DNA from: Plantago ovata
Lineage: Eukaryota; Streptophyta; Magnoliopsida; Lamiales; Plantaginaceae
Direction of reading: 5' to 3'
NCBI GenBank assembly: GCA_028274465.1
Contig: CM051455.1
Location: 71,158,985 to 71,222,984, forward strand
DNA length: 64,000 bases
The notes beneath the pieces were generated by a model. It was not told the DNA's origin. It did no database searches and saw only the letters and a program-made list of their open reading frames with translations. Shown piece after piece: positions 23,592 to 34,892 of the stretch (the stretch's first letter is position 1; every line of letters starts with the position of its first letter). A program made the translations under genes and the position numbers.

Positions 23592-25858
23592 TCAACACTC
23601 TGGCTCCAAACCTATTGCTGATTTTTGTAACATGTCGTCAAACAAGTCGCCAAATCCCCGCTCATGATATATATCCCTTATATGTATGTATTTTCCTTCT
23701 TTCGGCTCAGACACACGTATGAAAAGATGTACAGATCGGTATCCAGCAGCCTGACATGCCTTGATATGCTTCAATAAATCATGATCCGAATTTATAAACT
23801 TAAAATCACAATGACCGTCAGTTGATACAACAAAACGATCGCCTCATCTGTGGGGGAAGGAAAATGCTGTCACAAATCGGCTAATGATTTCTTTAATTCC
23901 CCCAGTCTGTTCTGAATCATCAGTGGTGTGCACATGCCTATAAAAATAGGCTCCGTCCCTATCTTTGATGCGAGCACGTATTGAGATTGCTTTGCTGCAA
24001 AGCATCATAAGATATATTTCCATTTTAATATATAAGTAATTATTAGTTAATTAAAGTCAACCTTTTTTATGAATCAACTGTCAAATATAAACACAGTTGT
24101 AAAACATTATCATTTTCATTCACCTATGGTAAATACTGTTCTCCCGGGAGGTATACAGTGACTCTGCCAACTTCCTGCGAGTAGCAATTATTTCTTCCTG
24201 CGTAATCCAATCACAAGAGTTTAATTAATAAACGTTGCCAACAATAACTGTAGAGCATGGCTGAAAAGATCACATCTATATCGAGAGTCTTACTTCATTC
24301 AGTGTTCTGTTGACGGCTTCCTGAAACATCAAGAAGAAAGATGTAAATTGAACATATCCTTTGTCTAAGCCTAAATCCAAACGCTCCAGAAAACGAGTAG
24401 AATAGGAGCTCCGGCCCCACCTGTAAATCACAGGTATACTGTGTTGATGCCCATATCTTGCAATAACATCTCCGCACAACAACATCATTTCTTCTACTAA
24501 GTTTTGAGATCTAGTCCTCTCATCAGTGCGTTGTTCAACTTTTATTATTGGCTCTTCATCATCGATTTTACTAAGCTGTTCGAAAAACAAAAAACAAAAA
24601 GGACATTAATGAGAAAAATCAAAGTGTTTAACAGAAAACATAAATTAACATTTTCTTTATATGTAATACTATATTATAAAAAATATAAAATGATAAAAAT
24701 AAAAAATAAGAAATAATAAAAGACATCAATTATTCAGACAAGTTAGATACTCACCTTGATTGCAATTTGGTCAAACTCTCCATTCGACAATAGAGTATAT
24801 TTCATCTTTTTTCTTTCACCACTGTTGCCTTTTCTTTGTTGCATTACAGAAGTTCGATATGTCCTTCGCCAGCCACTAGCAACTGATAGAAGGTGCATTA
24901 CCTTATTAATAGATTCCTCAGTAACTGATGATGATAACAATGAATCAGCATGATCATATGATATTAACAATGGCTTGATGGTTGACAGCTCAATAAAACA
25001 ATCTTCAATGTTGAATGATCCATCTTTGTTTATGGTTACTGACGCAGAAACAGATTTGCATTCTTCATTCTCCTTGAAAGATATCATATCCATTGCAACT
25101 CTTCTTGGATACATGTAAGATGTACATGTAGGCAAATAGATTGTTTGGCCTCTTTCCCTTGCAGCACAATCTATCCTGCTACCAAACCTTATAAGACTAG
25201 TTGGGTCAGCAATATGAATCCACACTTTGATTCGCTCATCCTCCATCATTTTCACACTCAATGCATCATCAATTTCTTCTGAGTTATCAGGATCAATAGC
25301 AACTGATAATAGATGAGTTAAATTAACTCTCCTACTATAATTCAAGTCCCCAGATTGAGACAACTGATGAATGTCATCCAACAACTCTCCATCTTCATAT
25401 GGTGAAAATCTAGACCTTAACAAGTCTAAATTTTCATGTTTGCTGTAGTACCCAGTTATAACAAGTAGCCTGAAAGCATCATCAGTTTTGTAGTTTTTTT
25501 CTCCCATTTCATTGAATATCTAGCAAAACACAAATAAAAAAAAAATTATCAGAAAAAAAAATTAAACAAAATATGTGTTTTTTTGTACAAACAAAAGGGT
25601 TATTCATCATAATATTAAAAGAAATCTTACCCAGTAACAAAGACATTCATAGTCGTAATGTCTTGCTAAAGATGGCTTCAACGAGTATTTTTTCAGAGCT
25701 TGAATGAAGTCATCAGGCCATTGATCTTTTGTTGGATGTTCATTAAATGGAAGAGACTCTACTGCTTTCAAAGCATCCGTAAATAATTTTATGCGTTCTT
25801 TCAAAGCATCCGTAAATAATTTTATGCAGGGTGATTTTCTTGGTACTCCAGCAAGCAT
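23592..25858 (-). pseudogene. chimeric gene: RNR1-like RNB fragment fused to the tail of the Ulp1-like gene
   Basis: Five exons with good splice sites: 25858-25631, 25519-24755, 24575-24294, 24197-24124 and 23994-23592. Exon 2 carries an RNase II/R (RNB) domain closest in memory to plant RNR1: SVAIDPDNSEEIDDALS with the metal-binding aspartates, then VWIHIADPTSLI. Exon 3 carries MMLLCGDVIARYG and GYVQFTS. RNB proteins normally continue FTSPIRRYTD with the catalytic arginine; here the sequence switches to FFLMFQEAVNRTLNE, which aligns with the end of the Ulp1-like gene (about 43310-43395). Exons 4 and 5 also match that gene's tail (AGYRSVHLF). The RNR1 N-terminal region is missing, exon 5 has an in-frame TGA near 23847, and exon 1 holds a 33-bp tandem duplication (KLFTDALK twice). 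Nuclease activity is unlikely. Confidence 0.7.
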
Positions 25859-27289
25859 TCTTGTAATGTTCTTCTACAAGTTTTCTTCTTCTCTCTTTCT
25901 TTTTTTTTTTTTTTGTATGTAAGGGAGTCTAATGTAAACTAAGGATTCTAATTTAAACTGAGAAGCCTGATGAGAAATGTCTGTTTCGATTATGACTGCC
26001 CCTGCCCCACAATTCGATGGAAGAGAGGTGTAGATGAGCTCCTATCATGGCAACGTTACGGTAAATTTGGTTATCCAGAACATATTTATAAGTTTGCGGG
26101 TAATTGGATGTTGCAAAATTCATATATAGGGCCAAAAAGCACGATATAATCATTGAAATGCCTATATAAACAGATGCATATTTTTCGACAGTATCAAATA
26201 ATCAAAATGGCAACAACAGAGTAAATATTTAAGTCATACCATAATTGAAACCAGTTTGACTACTAACAAATGTGAATATTTACAACATCATCTCAACAGG
26301 CAACAATATTTCTATCTATAGATAGATTTAAAACCTACTAAAATTAGATCAATTGATGAAAATCTAGCACATGCAGGTGAACAGATCATCTTGAGACATC
26401 CAAACATTGTCAACTTGAGTCACAAAATTGCAAGAAAAGAAAGCCAGTTCTTACCAGCAATTGTCTAGGACCTCTTTCTGTTCTCAGTTGCGAATTGCGG
26501 TTCCGATTTTTCCTTCAAGGGATGGGAGTGAAAAACGAAGAGAAACAAATGACAACTGCTTTGGAGATGAAACGATGAGTGATAAAGGATGAAGTGAAAA
26601 ATGAAAGAGAAAAAAACGACATCTGCTTTGGAGATGAAACGACGAGTGATAATGGATGAAGAACAGTGTTTTAAGTGCAATGTAATATGTTTATTATATT
26701 TAATAATAATGGCTCTTAAAAGGTACAAAAAAAGTGTAATCATTAGTACTATTTTACTTCCAGTATACGAGAACAACAGTAATAGCCTATAGGATATATA
26801 TTGCCTAAGGAATAAGTTACTTCAGGCAAGTCAGTTTCTTCCTACTAGGCCACTACTATGTTATTTTATAATTAAATATTAAATTGAATTGACAATTACG
26901 TATAGCCAACATACTACACAATTAGAAATTACAAGCAAATTGATAAAATTTCAATTTACTCATCCTACCAATATCTATACTAAATGGAGTACTAATAAAA
27001 TGTTGGAAAGTAGTAATAGTCTAAGAAATGAAACAAGAAAAACCAAGAACCAAACAATGTCTTTTTAATGGGTAGAACTATAGTAATAGTCTAAGTGAAA
27101 TCCGAAATGAAAGCTAATTTATCAAACAATGTGTTTGCATGGCACACCAAACAAATACCAGGTTGTGAAAATAAGCACCAAAAAATAAAAGGGTATTTGG
27201 AGCACATACAAATCCACTCTTCAACTCGAGAGGTGTTATGTGGGCTTCAAGTTTAACCTCCAAATTGTGCTTTTGAACCAAATGAGCAC
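25859..27289. other. intergenic between the RNB chimera and the B3 gene
   Basis: This is the likely upstream region of the RNB chimera (minus) and the 3' flank of the B3 gene. A tandem duplication of about 65-70 bp (unit with CTGCTTTGGAGATGAAACGA) lies at about 26528-26662. A pyrimidine run is at 25887-25912. No coding region is supported. Confidence 0.5.
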
Positions 27290-28426
27290 TTAATCTTCTT
27301 CAGGGCGATATTTTTTGTAAATGGACACCAACCAGGTGGGGCTCGATTCTTCGATAATCTTAATCTCACAAGTATCCCCTTCTTTCAATTTGTTGAATTG
27401 TGAAAATTTCTTCCAACCCGCTGTGACACTTGCTGTATTCGTCCGCAGTTTGCATGTAACTTCCCATGAGTTTAGTATAGGTGAATGGCTCAATTTGAGT
27501 ATCTTAGTATTAGAACCCTCTGAAAGGTGTGCACGGACGAAGTCCATGGGGAAGGCCTATTTAAATAAAAACACAAGAATGAGATAAAAAAAAGAAAAAG
27601 TAACATGCAATCGTTCGAATGATTATTGATATTCAATAAACAAAGTAAGTCGTACCAAACTGTTAATATGCGGACCAACAACAACAGAACTTTTGTCATA
27701 ATTTTCTTTTATGACACGGACGGGACTTCCTGAAGCTGATAAATAAGAACTCTTTTTGCTTCTTATGTAGTCGAAATCTCCCCTTTCAACCCCCTCACCG
27801 TCGAATATGGTCACCCAGAAATGTGCTGGTGGGTCGTATGTGAACATCATAATGTCATTTGCTTCTACGTTATATGAACTATGGAAAAGATTCCAACCCT
27901 TTCCAAAGTAATAATAATCCTGTAACCCATTTTTTTCAATCGTGACCTCCGCGACTAGGCCCTCTTCGACAGACAGTGTAACTTCACTCGGTATGCTCCC
28001 ACGCATTCCCATGCAATAATTTGAAAACCTCCATGGAATTATCTGGATAAACATCAGGAAGAGAATAAGATAAGAAAAAAAGATCAATGCATCTCAATTA
28101 AGATGACCGCAATTACTAGTAAATGATAAAGTAGTTGAACACATGTATAATCGTTAATCGGATAACTTGTATGATTACACCATAACATCAGAAACTACTA
28201 CAAGTACATATTGACAAATCATACAACATAAAAAATGTCCATAGAGTAATTCAGATCTATTTGTCTTTCGTTTCTACACCAACCAGTATCAAACTTAACG
28301 TGAAAATTAATGTATGAAAAATTTGAAAACGAAAGTGTCGAATCTTACCAGAGTATCGTCGTGATCAGGAGTCTTAAAAAATTTGGCAAATTTGTTTGGG
28401 AACGACTCACCAAGAGCGGCATCCAT
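27290..28426 (-). CDS. B3 domain transcription factor, REM type, two B3 domains
   Basis: Three exons, all joined in phase 0: 28426-28349 (26 codons, ends TCTG|GTAAGA), 28042-27656 (129 codons) and 27556-27290 (88 codons plus stop), giving 243 aa. The first B3 domain spans exons 1-2: FFKTPDHDDTL, then IIPWRFSNY, then YYFGKGWNLFHSSYNVEAND and MMFTYDPPAHFWVTIFD. The second fills exon 3: FPMDFVRAHL, LNSWEVTCKL, TAGWKKFSQFNKLKEGDTCE. In the family these domains bind DNA in the nucleus, often in reproductive or meristem tissue. The open frame, clean splice sites and near-typical length suggest a working gene. The start follows ACGTCTCC|ATGG. Confidence 0.85.
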
Positions 28427-29039
28427 GGAGACGTATAGAATTATATCACTGAAAAAGGGAATCTGATTTGGTGAATTGTTAAATAAGTACCTAAGAGAGT
28501 TTAAAACCATTTTATATATAAATTTTTATAGGGAAACTGTGGTGACTCCTCTTTTATTTCTTATTACACATCCGTTTATCATTATAACAAAATATACCAC
28601 CGTAAATAATTATGAGAAAATAATAAAGATGAAGGAAAATATCTAGGAAAAATATGCACTTAATTAGCTTTGAAAAATTCGTATTCAATAAAAGGAAAGT
28701 GAATCTGTTGAACTTGTCAGAAGAATTATGTAGGTATTTTGTTAAGTGTGTGTGTGTGTGACAAGTAATATCAGTGACAATTAATTTTTCCACCCCTATA
28801 ATTTTAATTTGTTGTTAAATTAAGTGTAGGTGTATATTTACTCTATATACTACTACTATAGTTCACAAGCCATCGAAAATCGACGAATATATAATGCTTA
28901 TATTTGATAAAATAGAATATATGCATGATTAAAAAAAATGTGATTACAAAAGTTTTATGAGTGTAATGTCCCTCCCAAGAACACACAAGTTGACGTAATA
29001 GATTTTAACACGCAAATCAAATTAAATCGCACCTGGTAG
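28427..29039. other. B3 gene upstream region
   Basis: AT-rich sequence that should hold the B3 promoter; TTTATATATAAATT near 28510-28523 is a possible TATA element about 85-95 bp upstream of the ATG (minus strand). A (GT)7 microsatellite lies at 28747-28760. Nothing coding is seen. Confidence 0.4.
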
Positions 29040-29465
29040 CATATGCTCAAAGTTATGATACACTTAATGCACAAATTCACCTAGTGGAATAGTTTGATGC
29101 CTAATAGACATAGACCACAATGTCACTCCCCGTGATCACCTAGTGAAATACCCTCAAACCCAAAAGACATCGATCACAAAGTCGCTCCCCGTGGATCACC
29201 TTTCAAAATTCCATCAAACCCAAAAGACACAGATCACAAATTCAATCCCCCCCACAACCCCTCCCCAAACACCCATAGGGCCAAACTCAGGATGCATAGA
29301 TTACAATTCCACTCCCCGTGGAGCACCTAGTAAAACATGGTAAAACCCAAAAGGCATAGATTGAAAATGTCTTACCCGTGGAGCAAACCTAGTTGAATAG
29401 GCTCAAATTCATAATGCATAGATTATAAACTCGCTCTTCGTGGACCGTGATTCACCTAGTGTAAT
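29040..29465. repeat. minisatellite array 1, unit about 60 bp
   Basis: Repeats of the form CACCTAGTG-AATA-CTCAAAC-CAAAAGACATAGATCACAAA-TTCGCTCCCCGTGGA occur about six to seven times with heavy divergence. The same unit family forms array 2 at 33440-34130. Spacers are not unique sequences, so this is not a CRISPR array. Confidence 0.75.
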
Positions 29466-30158
29466 ATGTTAATATTGTTAAACGATTTTTATTTGTTTGA
29501 AATGATTTATAACTATGAAATTATAAAAATTATTATAATTGACCAGTAAATCATTTTGTGAACATGGGTGGGATAGCTTGCAATTCTCCTGTGCCTCTTC
29601 TCGTCCGATAAATTTTACAGAAGAGTGGAATTTGAATTGTTTTGATTGAGTAATGGGGAGAATGAAAATAAATGGCAATTGTGAATCAAGAGTTCGAAAA
29701 TTTGTTACGTTTAACTTTCCCTAATTATCATTAAATAATTCATCTCTATTCACAGCTGCAATTACTTCATATTTTAGAATCTACTTGTATGTCAGATTAG
29801 TAGCTTTATGAAATAGTAGGTTTGGAATAAAAAAAAAACAAAAAAAATAAATAAATAAAAAAATTCTGTTATCATGACACCTATTAGGTTTGTGCATATA
29901 TAATAAACAAATAATTTTGATTGATCATTAATTGTTGCTTAGGCATTGACTCTCCTTTTTTATAGAATAAATTATAGATTTCCGTTTACGTATTTACAAA
30001 ACTAATTTCCTCAAAACTGAAAAGACACGATTTTGCCTAAATATAATACCCCCCCCCCCACCCACCCACCAGAAATCAAATCACAAACGAAAAAAATCGT
30101 AAGTCCTCAAAATCTGTAAAACATAAGCCTTTTGCAACAAAAAAAAAACACTCAGACA
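29466..30158. other. intergenic, upstream of the 195-aa ORF
   Basis: AT-rich. A poly(C) tract (30050-30060, followed by CACCCACCCACC) lies about 100 bp before the ATG at 30159, and A-rich leader sequence precedes the start. No gene seen. Confidence 0.4.
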
Positions 30159-30746
30159 ATGCAGAATCTTCAAGAAACGTTCACCATTGATGCTCCACGG
30201 ACTTTTGCTAAAAATTGTGGAAGGCCTTTTGCTTATTTCATAAGAATCTCCACAGATCACCGTCTCACCATCCACCTCCGACTTACTCCTACAGACAATT
30301 GGGCTCTTACTATGTCAATGAATACCAGTCAACGTCTACAATATCGCACAAGGTACAGGTTCTTGTGGGTGAATGCAGCCCACATCATTCAGGGATATGA
30401 TATCATACCAACGAACTATGAGAATGATATCCGTAATTGGGTGCGCTTAAACAATCCTCATCTAGTACTTGTTACTAGTACTGGAACCCGTCTCCCTGTT
30501 CCAGGCCATGAACAAGAAGCTGGAAAGGTGTATCCATTCAATCCTCATAGCGGCGGTTCGTTGTACTTCAACAGTTTGAACATGACCCTTGACCATACTG
30601 AAGAAAATGTTGGTGATGACAATGGGCAGGTTATGTTTGCATCTCTGAATGGTCGTGACATGACTGTTCGAGTAGTGTTTGGACATGAGGAGAGTAGCCG
30701 CCATGTTAAGAATGTTGTCCATGGAATTCGGTTCACAATATATTGA
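30159..30746 (+). CDS. hypothetical protein, 195 aa, single exon
   Basis: The ATG at 30159 (ACAATGCAGA) starts an uninterrupted frame to TGA at 30744-30746. The protein begins MQNLQETFTIDAPRTFAKNC, contains WALTMSMNTSQRLQYRTRYR, a FLWVNAAHII segment, and ends VVHGIRFTIY. No signal peptide, membrane segment or catalytic motif is visible. I do not recognise the family. The pattern of alternating beta-prone segments suggests a globular beta-rich fold (inference). The 3' flank is AT-rich with several AATAA-like strings to about 31080. Length and codon texture make this a real gene or a recent relic. Confidence 0.6.
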   Translation: MQNLQETFTIDAPRTFAKNCGRPFAYFIRISTDHRLTIHLRLTPTDNWALTMSMNTSQRLQYRTRYRFLWVNAAHIIQGYDIIPTNYENDIRNWVRLNNPHLVLVTSTGTRLPVPGHEQEAGKVYPFNPHSGGSLYFNSLNMTLDHTEENVGDDNGQVMFASLNGRDMTVRVVFGHEESSRHVKNVVHGIRFTIY

Positions 30747-31363
30747 AGCACCTGACAACAGTTGCAAGCAGTTAATTAAGACTTATTGTTTATTTATAGG
30801 CATTGGCCGTATGTGTTTCGGCAAGAAGAAGATTAATAGAAGTTTAGTTTGTGTTTAAACCTCTTTTCCCATATATTTTTTTAAATCTTTGGTATCAGGC
30901 CACTTGTCATTAGATTCCTGAATAGTTATTGACTCTTGAAAATGAATGGGTATGTGCAAAGTTTGGGTTTCTGTCCTAGATTCTATTTTTTCAGTCTGGT
31001 TCTGGCAGGTTAAGTACATGATGATTCTGACGTTTGAATCTTATTCATAAATTATAAGTTTTCAGCGAGTATAGAATCAAATGTGTCTGAACAATCAACA
31101 CATTAACAAAGCCACACACATAATTACCATAGGACTGTAACAAAATGAAAACTTCATACTCCACTCATTAGCATCCACAGATTATCCAAAAACAGAATGT
31201 CATTAAGGCACCTTCATAGTAGCATGTGAAGCCTAAGTAAATTTGCGTGATTAGTACTTAGCCTAGTCATAAGAAAGATCTAACAGACATACTTGCAGCA
31301 AGAGATTCAAAAACACTTTGGTAGAGCACAAACCATTCACACATCATCATGGGCCATCATTGA
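30747..31363. other. 3' flanks of two converging genes
   Basis: This holds the presumed 3' UTR of the 195-aa gene (to about 31050) and that of the AT-hook/PB1-like gene (minus strand, to about 31170). Positions from about 31170 belong to a block duplicated at 34893-35315. No coding sequence. Confidence 0.45.
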
Positions 31364-32615
31364 TCAGTTTCGGAATGGGAGGCCTTGAGTAGCTCGTTCA
31401 TGTCCTGGCATGATACGAAGTCCTTGGAAGTACGGCTTGGAGCTGTGAGATACATACCAGTTGCGTGCATTAGTAGTACCAAGTTTCTGAGCATCCTTTT
31501 CCCCATCAATCACTTGGTTCCACAGATCATCGAAATTCATCGTCTTTGTATGGCACATGCGCTCAATTGATCCTGGGAGCAGATAAGTCCTGACAAACCA
31601 ATCACCTTGCTCCTCGAACATAACATCAACATACTGCGTGTAAACATTAACGCATTTGCTTGAAACTAGCCTGGAACATTCAAACATCTTTACCACATCC
31701 TCGTCTTGCTGCAAAGGGATGAGGGCTTCATGAAACTTGCGGATGGTTGGATCAACAAACCACATCAGGTCGTTCTTCATGGGACCGGTAAGCCTTCCCC
31801 AAATTGCACTGCATAAATCCACATAGTCGAAATTTCTCCAGTCTTCAATGTAGATGTATGAAACCTTGCCATTTGCATAAGATATCTGCCTAAATTTGGG
31901 ACGCTCAAACCTCCCATCCCAATGAACCTTTATCCTCCATGATTGTTGTCAAATGTTCAACAGGATGCTGTTGCGTCCGTGGTGGAGTTGAACATTCAAC
32001 AACCCATTGGGATGTGAACTTGACATTTCGCCCTAGCTCTTCCGTCTCTGTTGTAATTAAACATTGAATCAATTGAACATTGAAATTCTTAGCATCAATT
32101 CAGTTCAACAAACTACTAATTAAACATTGAATGAACAAACTCATAGACAACTTAAGATCAATTAAAGTAACAAAACTTGCAGTCCATATACACGATTACA
32201 TGGAGACTGTATTTAGTATTTCAACATGACCATACAATCGTGCTATAACATAACAATGTGTGGGAGTTTACATCGAACTAGATCCAAAGTAAATTGCAAA
32301 CGTGGTCGACCAATAATCCGAATTCAAGGTAATTGTATCGGCCTGGGAATGTGGGGATTATGCCTTTTACCAATCCTCAAAATTACCAGATTACAAACAA
32401 ACAAACTCGATACCACACGCTACACATCCAACAATGCAGAAAGTAGAAACATATCCAAATTACAAAGTACAAATCGATGATTAGAGTGTAGCACAAAAAA
32501 TGAGAAACTTACTCGGAGGTATCGTAACTCCTAGTGGCCGGCCGCGTTTGCGTTTGGATCCTTCAGGTTGCTTCGAACCAGATTTTCTTCCGTCGCCGTC
32601 CATCTCCGATTGCAT
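31364..32615 (-). pseudogene. AT-hook plus PB1-like domain protein, with one frame break
   Basis: Exon 1 (32615-32513) encodes MQSEMDGDGRKSGSKQPEGS followed by KRKRGRPLG, a classic AT-hook. A strong donor (CCGA|GTAAGT) joins to exon 2 at 32047, which stays in frame through KTEELGRNVKFTSQWVVECS. Near 31935 the frame must change by one to enter the PB1-like block: IKVHWDGRFERPKFRQISYA, VSYIYIEDWRNFDYVDLCSA, EDVVKMFECSRLVSSKCVNV, ending at 31364. PB1-like domains of this plant type sit at the N-terminus of MuDR-like transposases and related host proteins. The frame change may be a pseudogene lesion or a sequencing slip. The 3' part is duplicated at 34893-35315. Confidence 0.6.
32048..32512 (-). 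other. intron of the AT-hook/PB1-like gene
   Basis: It is bounded by GTAAGTTTC (donor) and TTAATTACAACAG (acceptor) on the minus strand. AT-rich; no other feature was seen in its 465 bp. Confidence 0.6.
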
Positions 32616-32892
32616 CTTATCGGAGTTCCGGATGAGAATAAAATGGAAAGGATTGAAGAGGAAGAGTGCTTTTTCGGCTTTGGCGTAAATCCGATAGATA
32701 AGAATTACTAAGAAATATTAATTGTGCTACAAGAAGCACGTAAACGTGACTTTGCCCACAGGTTCCTCGAAGAAACGTTTCCGAAACGAAATTGGAAAGA
32801 AACGTTAAAAAAACGTTTCTTGATTGGTGAAGGGTACTGAAGGCTAATCTTTGTTTGAATATGCCTCTGTTTCCGTTGACCAAGTCGTTAAC
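32616..32892. other. upstream region of the AT-hook/PB1-like gene
   Basis: Contains several AACGTTTC/GAAACGTT strings between about 32770 and 32820, some inverted with respect to each other, and a retroposon insertion at its right end. A regulatory role is possible but not shown. Confidence 0.35.
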
Positions 32893-33028
32893 GTTTTTTT
32901 TTTTTTTATTTGAAACAGCAAAAATTTATCAAAGAAATCAAATAGTGAATTACAAAACAAAGAAAACTGCACAAGGAATGCACACCAAATAAGCACTCTC
33001 CATCCATTAACTCCATCCAACACCAAAT
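32893..33028 (-). mobile_element. short 5'-truncated retroposon (LINE/SINE-type 3' end)
   Basis: A 136-bp insertion starts with a poly(T) run on the plus strand (the poly(A) tail of a minus-strand element) and is flanked by the 11-bp direct repeat AAGTCGTTAAC (32882-32892 and 33029-33039). Such variable-length duplications with a poly(A) end are the mark of target-primed reverse transcription. The sequence after the tail (TTTGAAACAGCAAAAATTTA) resembles 41902-41922. Confidence 0.8.
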
Positions 33029-33039
33029 AAGTCGTTAAC

Positions 33040-33439
33040 TTGTTATACTAGTAGTATGGGTTATTTTATATTCTCATATGATCGATCATTACATCATTAC
33101 CCTTGCTCATTTATTTATTTGGGCTCTTATTTAGTATGGTTTTTACTTTTCTACTTTATGTTTATTGTTTGATGGAACTAGTTCACAACCCGTCCAAAAA
33201 TCGATGGGCATATATTTAATAAGATATAGTACATATTGGAAAAACAAATCTAATGAAAAAAAAGATCAACATATTAGTACTTTCATGCCTGTAAGAACCA
33301 AATTTACATACATGCCTATCATTTACCAACCCACTATCATTATACTCTGTATATTGATAACCCTCTTGTGGATTTAATGTACTATAGTGTGCAAACAATG
33401 TTACCAACCTATCTGATGCAATAGTCTTAATCTTGAAAT
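33040..33439. other. intergenic, nothing supported
   Basis: AT-rich spacer between the retroposon and minisatellite array 2. Only short open frames without family resemblance. Confidence 0.4.
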
Positions 33440-34130
33440 ACATCAATAACAAATTCGCTCCACTTGGTGTGTCGTGTGCAATAGACTCAAAGCCTCGAAC
33501 TCAATGCATATAGAACAAATTCGCTTCCTGTGGGACACCTAGTGTGACATGCTTAAATTCAAAAGACAAATATTATAAAGTTGCTCCCCGTGGGGCACTA
33601 AGTGATAAAGTCTCAAACATATAAAATATAGTTCACCAATTCTCTCCAAGTGAGACAAATGATGCAATAATCTCAAACTCATATGGTATGGTTCACAAAT
33701 TTACTCCATGTGTACGCACCTAGTGGAATAGATTCAAATTGAGAAGACATAGATCACAAATTCACTCCCTTCAAAGCACCTGGCCAGTGCAATAGTCTCA
33801 AACTCAAAATACACATATTACAAATTCTCTCCCCGTATAGTACCGAGTTCAATAGGCTCAAGTTCAAGGCATATATCACGAATTCGTTTTCCATGGGCCA
33901 CCTAGTGTGATATACTTCAATTCAAAAGGCATAGATTACAAATTTGCTCCCCGTAAAGGCACTAAGTGCAATAATCTCAAATTCAAAAGACCTACATCAT
34001 AAATTCGTTACCCGTATGAAACCATATTGCAATAGATAGGCTCAAACTCAAAATGCGTAGATCACACATTCACTCCCCGTGGGAAACCATATGCAATAGG
34101 CTCAAACTCAAGAGATGCGAGCTAGTGCAA
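33440..34130. repeat. minisatellite array 2, unit about 60 bp
   Basis: About eleven diverged units share TCAAACTCAAAAGACATAGA, TCACAAATTCGCTCCCCGTG and a CACCTAGTGCAATAG spacer. They are related to array 1 at 29040-29465, about 4.4 kb away, in the same orientation. Non-coding. Confidence 0.8.
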
Positions 34131-34892
34131 TATGAAATATTTATTATAAATAAAATTAGTTATATATTTCTTACAAATTTAATTCAGGTAAATTCGATTT
34201 GAATGAGTTCGACTCAAATATAATTCATATCGGATGAACTCCGCCAATTTTAAATAGGTTAATGTTGGACCGGGAGCTTCGAATCAAATTTATTCGATTA
34301 ATCTTTGGTCGAGTGATTTCAGCTCGGACATCAAGTCAAAGTTTGTATAGTTGATGACCATAATATTTCAACTTAGACTTCAGATTCAAATCGAATTGGA
34401 TTTTGACGTTTCCACGTTTCAGTTTCCGTGCTTCTTACTGCTACTCCTTAGATAACTCTTTACATGACTCCTTATAAAATCAACCCCTATCCTATATTTG
34501 AGATAAAAGCTAATAAAAAAAAAGACCAAAAACATCATACTCCGTAATTGCAGGAGCCCCTATATAAACTGGTCCCAGCAAAGTGAACTCCTAAATGTGG
34601 GGAGATCTCACTAGTTACAGGAATCCTAAAACCTCTTCCAATCCTAAAACCTCTTCCATTTACATACAATAGTAAACATTTTTGGGGAAACAATAGGAGG
34701 CCTGAAGTTTTAATATTGTGGGCTAAAAATAGTAGACCAATAAAGAGTTCTCTTACATATTGTGTATATATTTTTTCTTTAAGCATTAATCATAATAAAC
34801 ATAACAGAAACATAAAGAATAAAAAAATACAAAGGAAAAAAGAGAAATACATGTAAAATATATATAGTAGGTCCCTAATGTTTCTAATACTC
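34131..34892. other. intergenic, nothing supported
   Basis: AT-rich. A short direct repeat (AATCCTAAAACCTCTTCC twice at about 34621-34657) is the only structure noticed. Confidence 0.4.

Noticed and set aside
29040-34130. Regularly spaced repeats that might suggest a CRISPR array
   Set aside because: Units are contiguous diverged tandem repeats of about 60 bp without unique spacers, and the DNA is eukaryotic.
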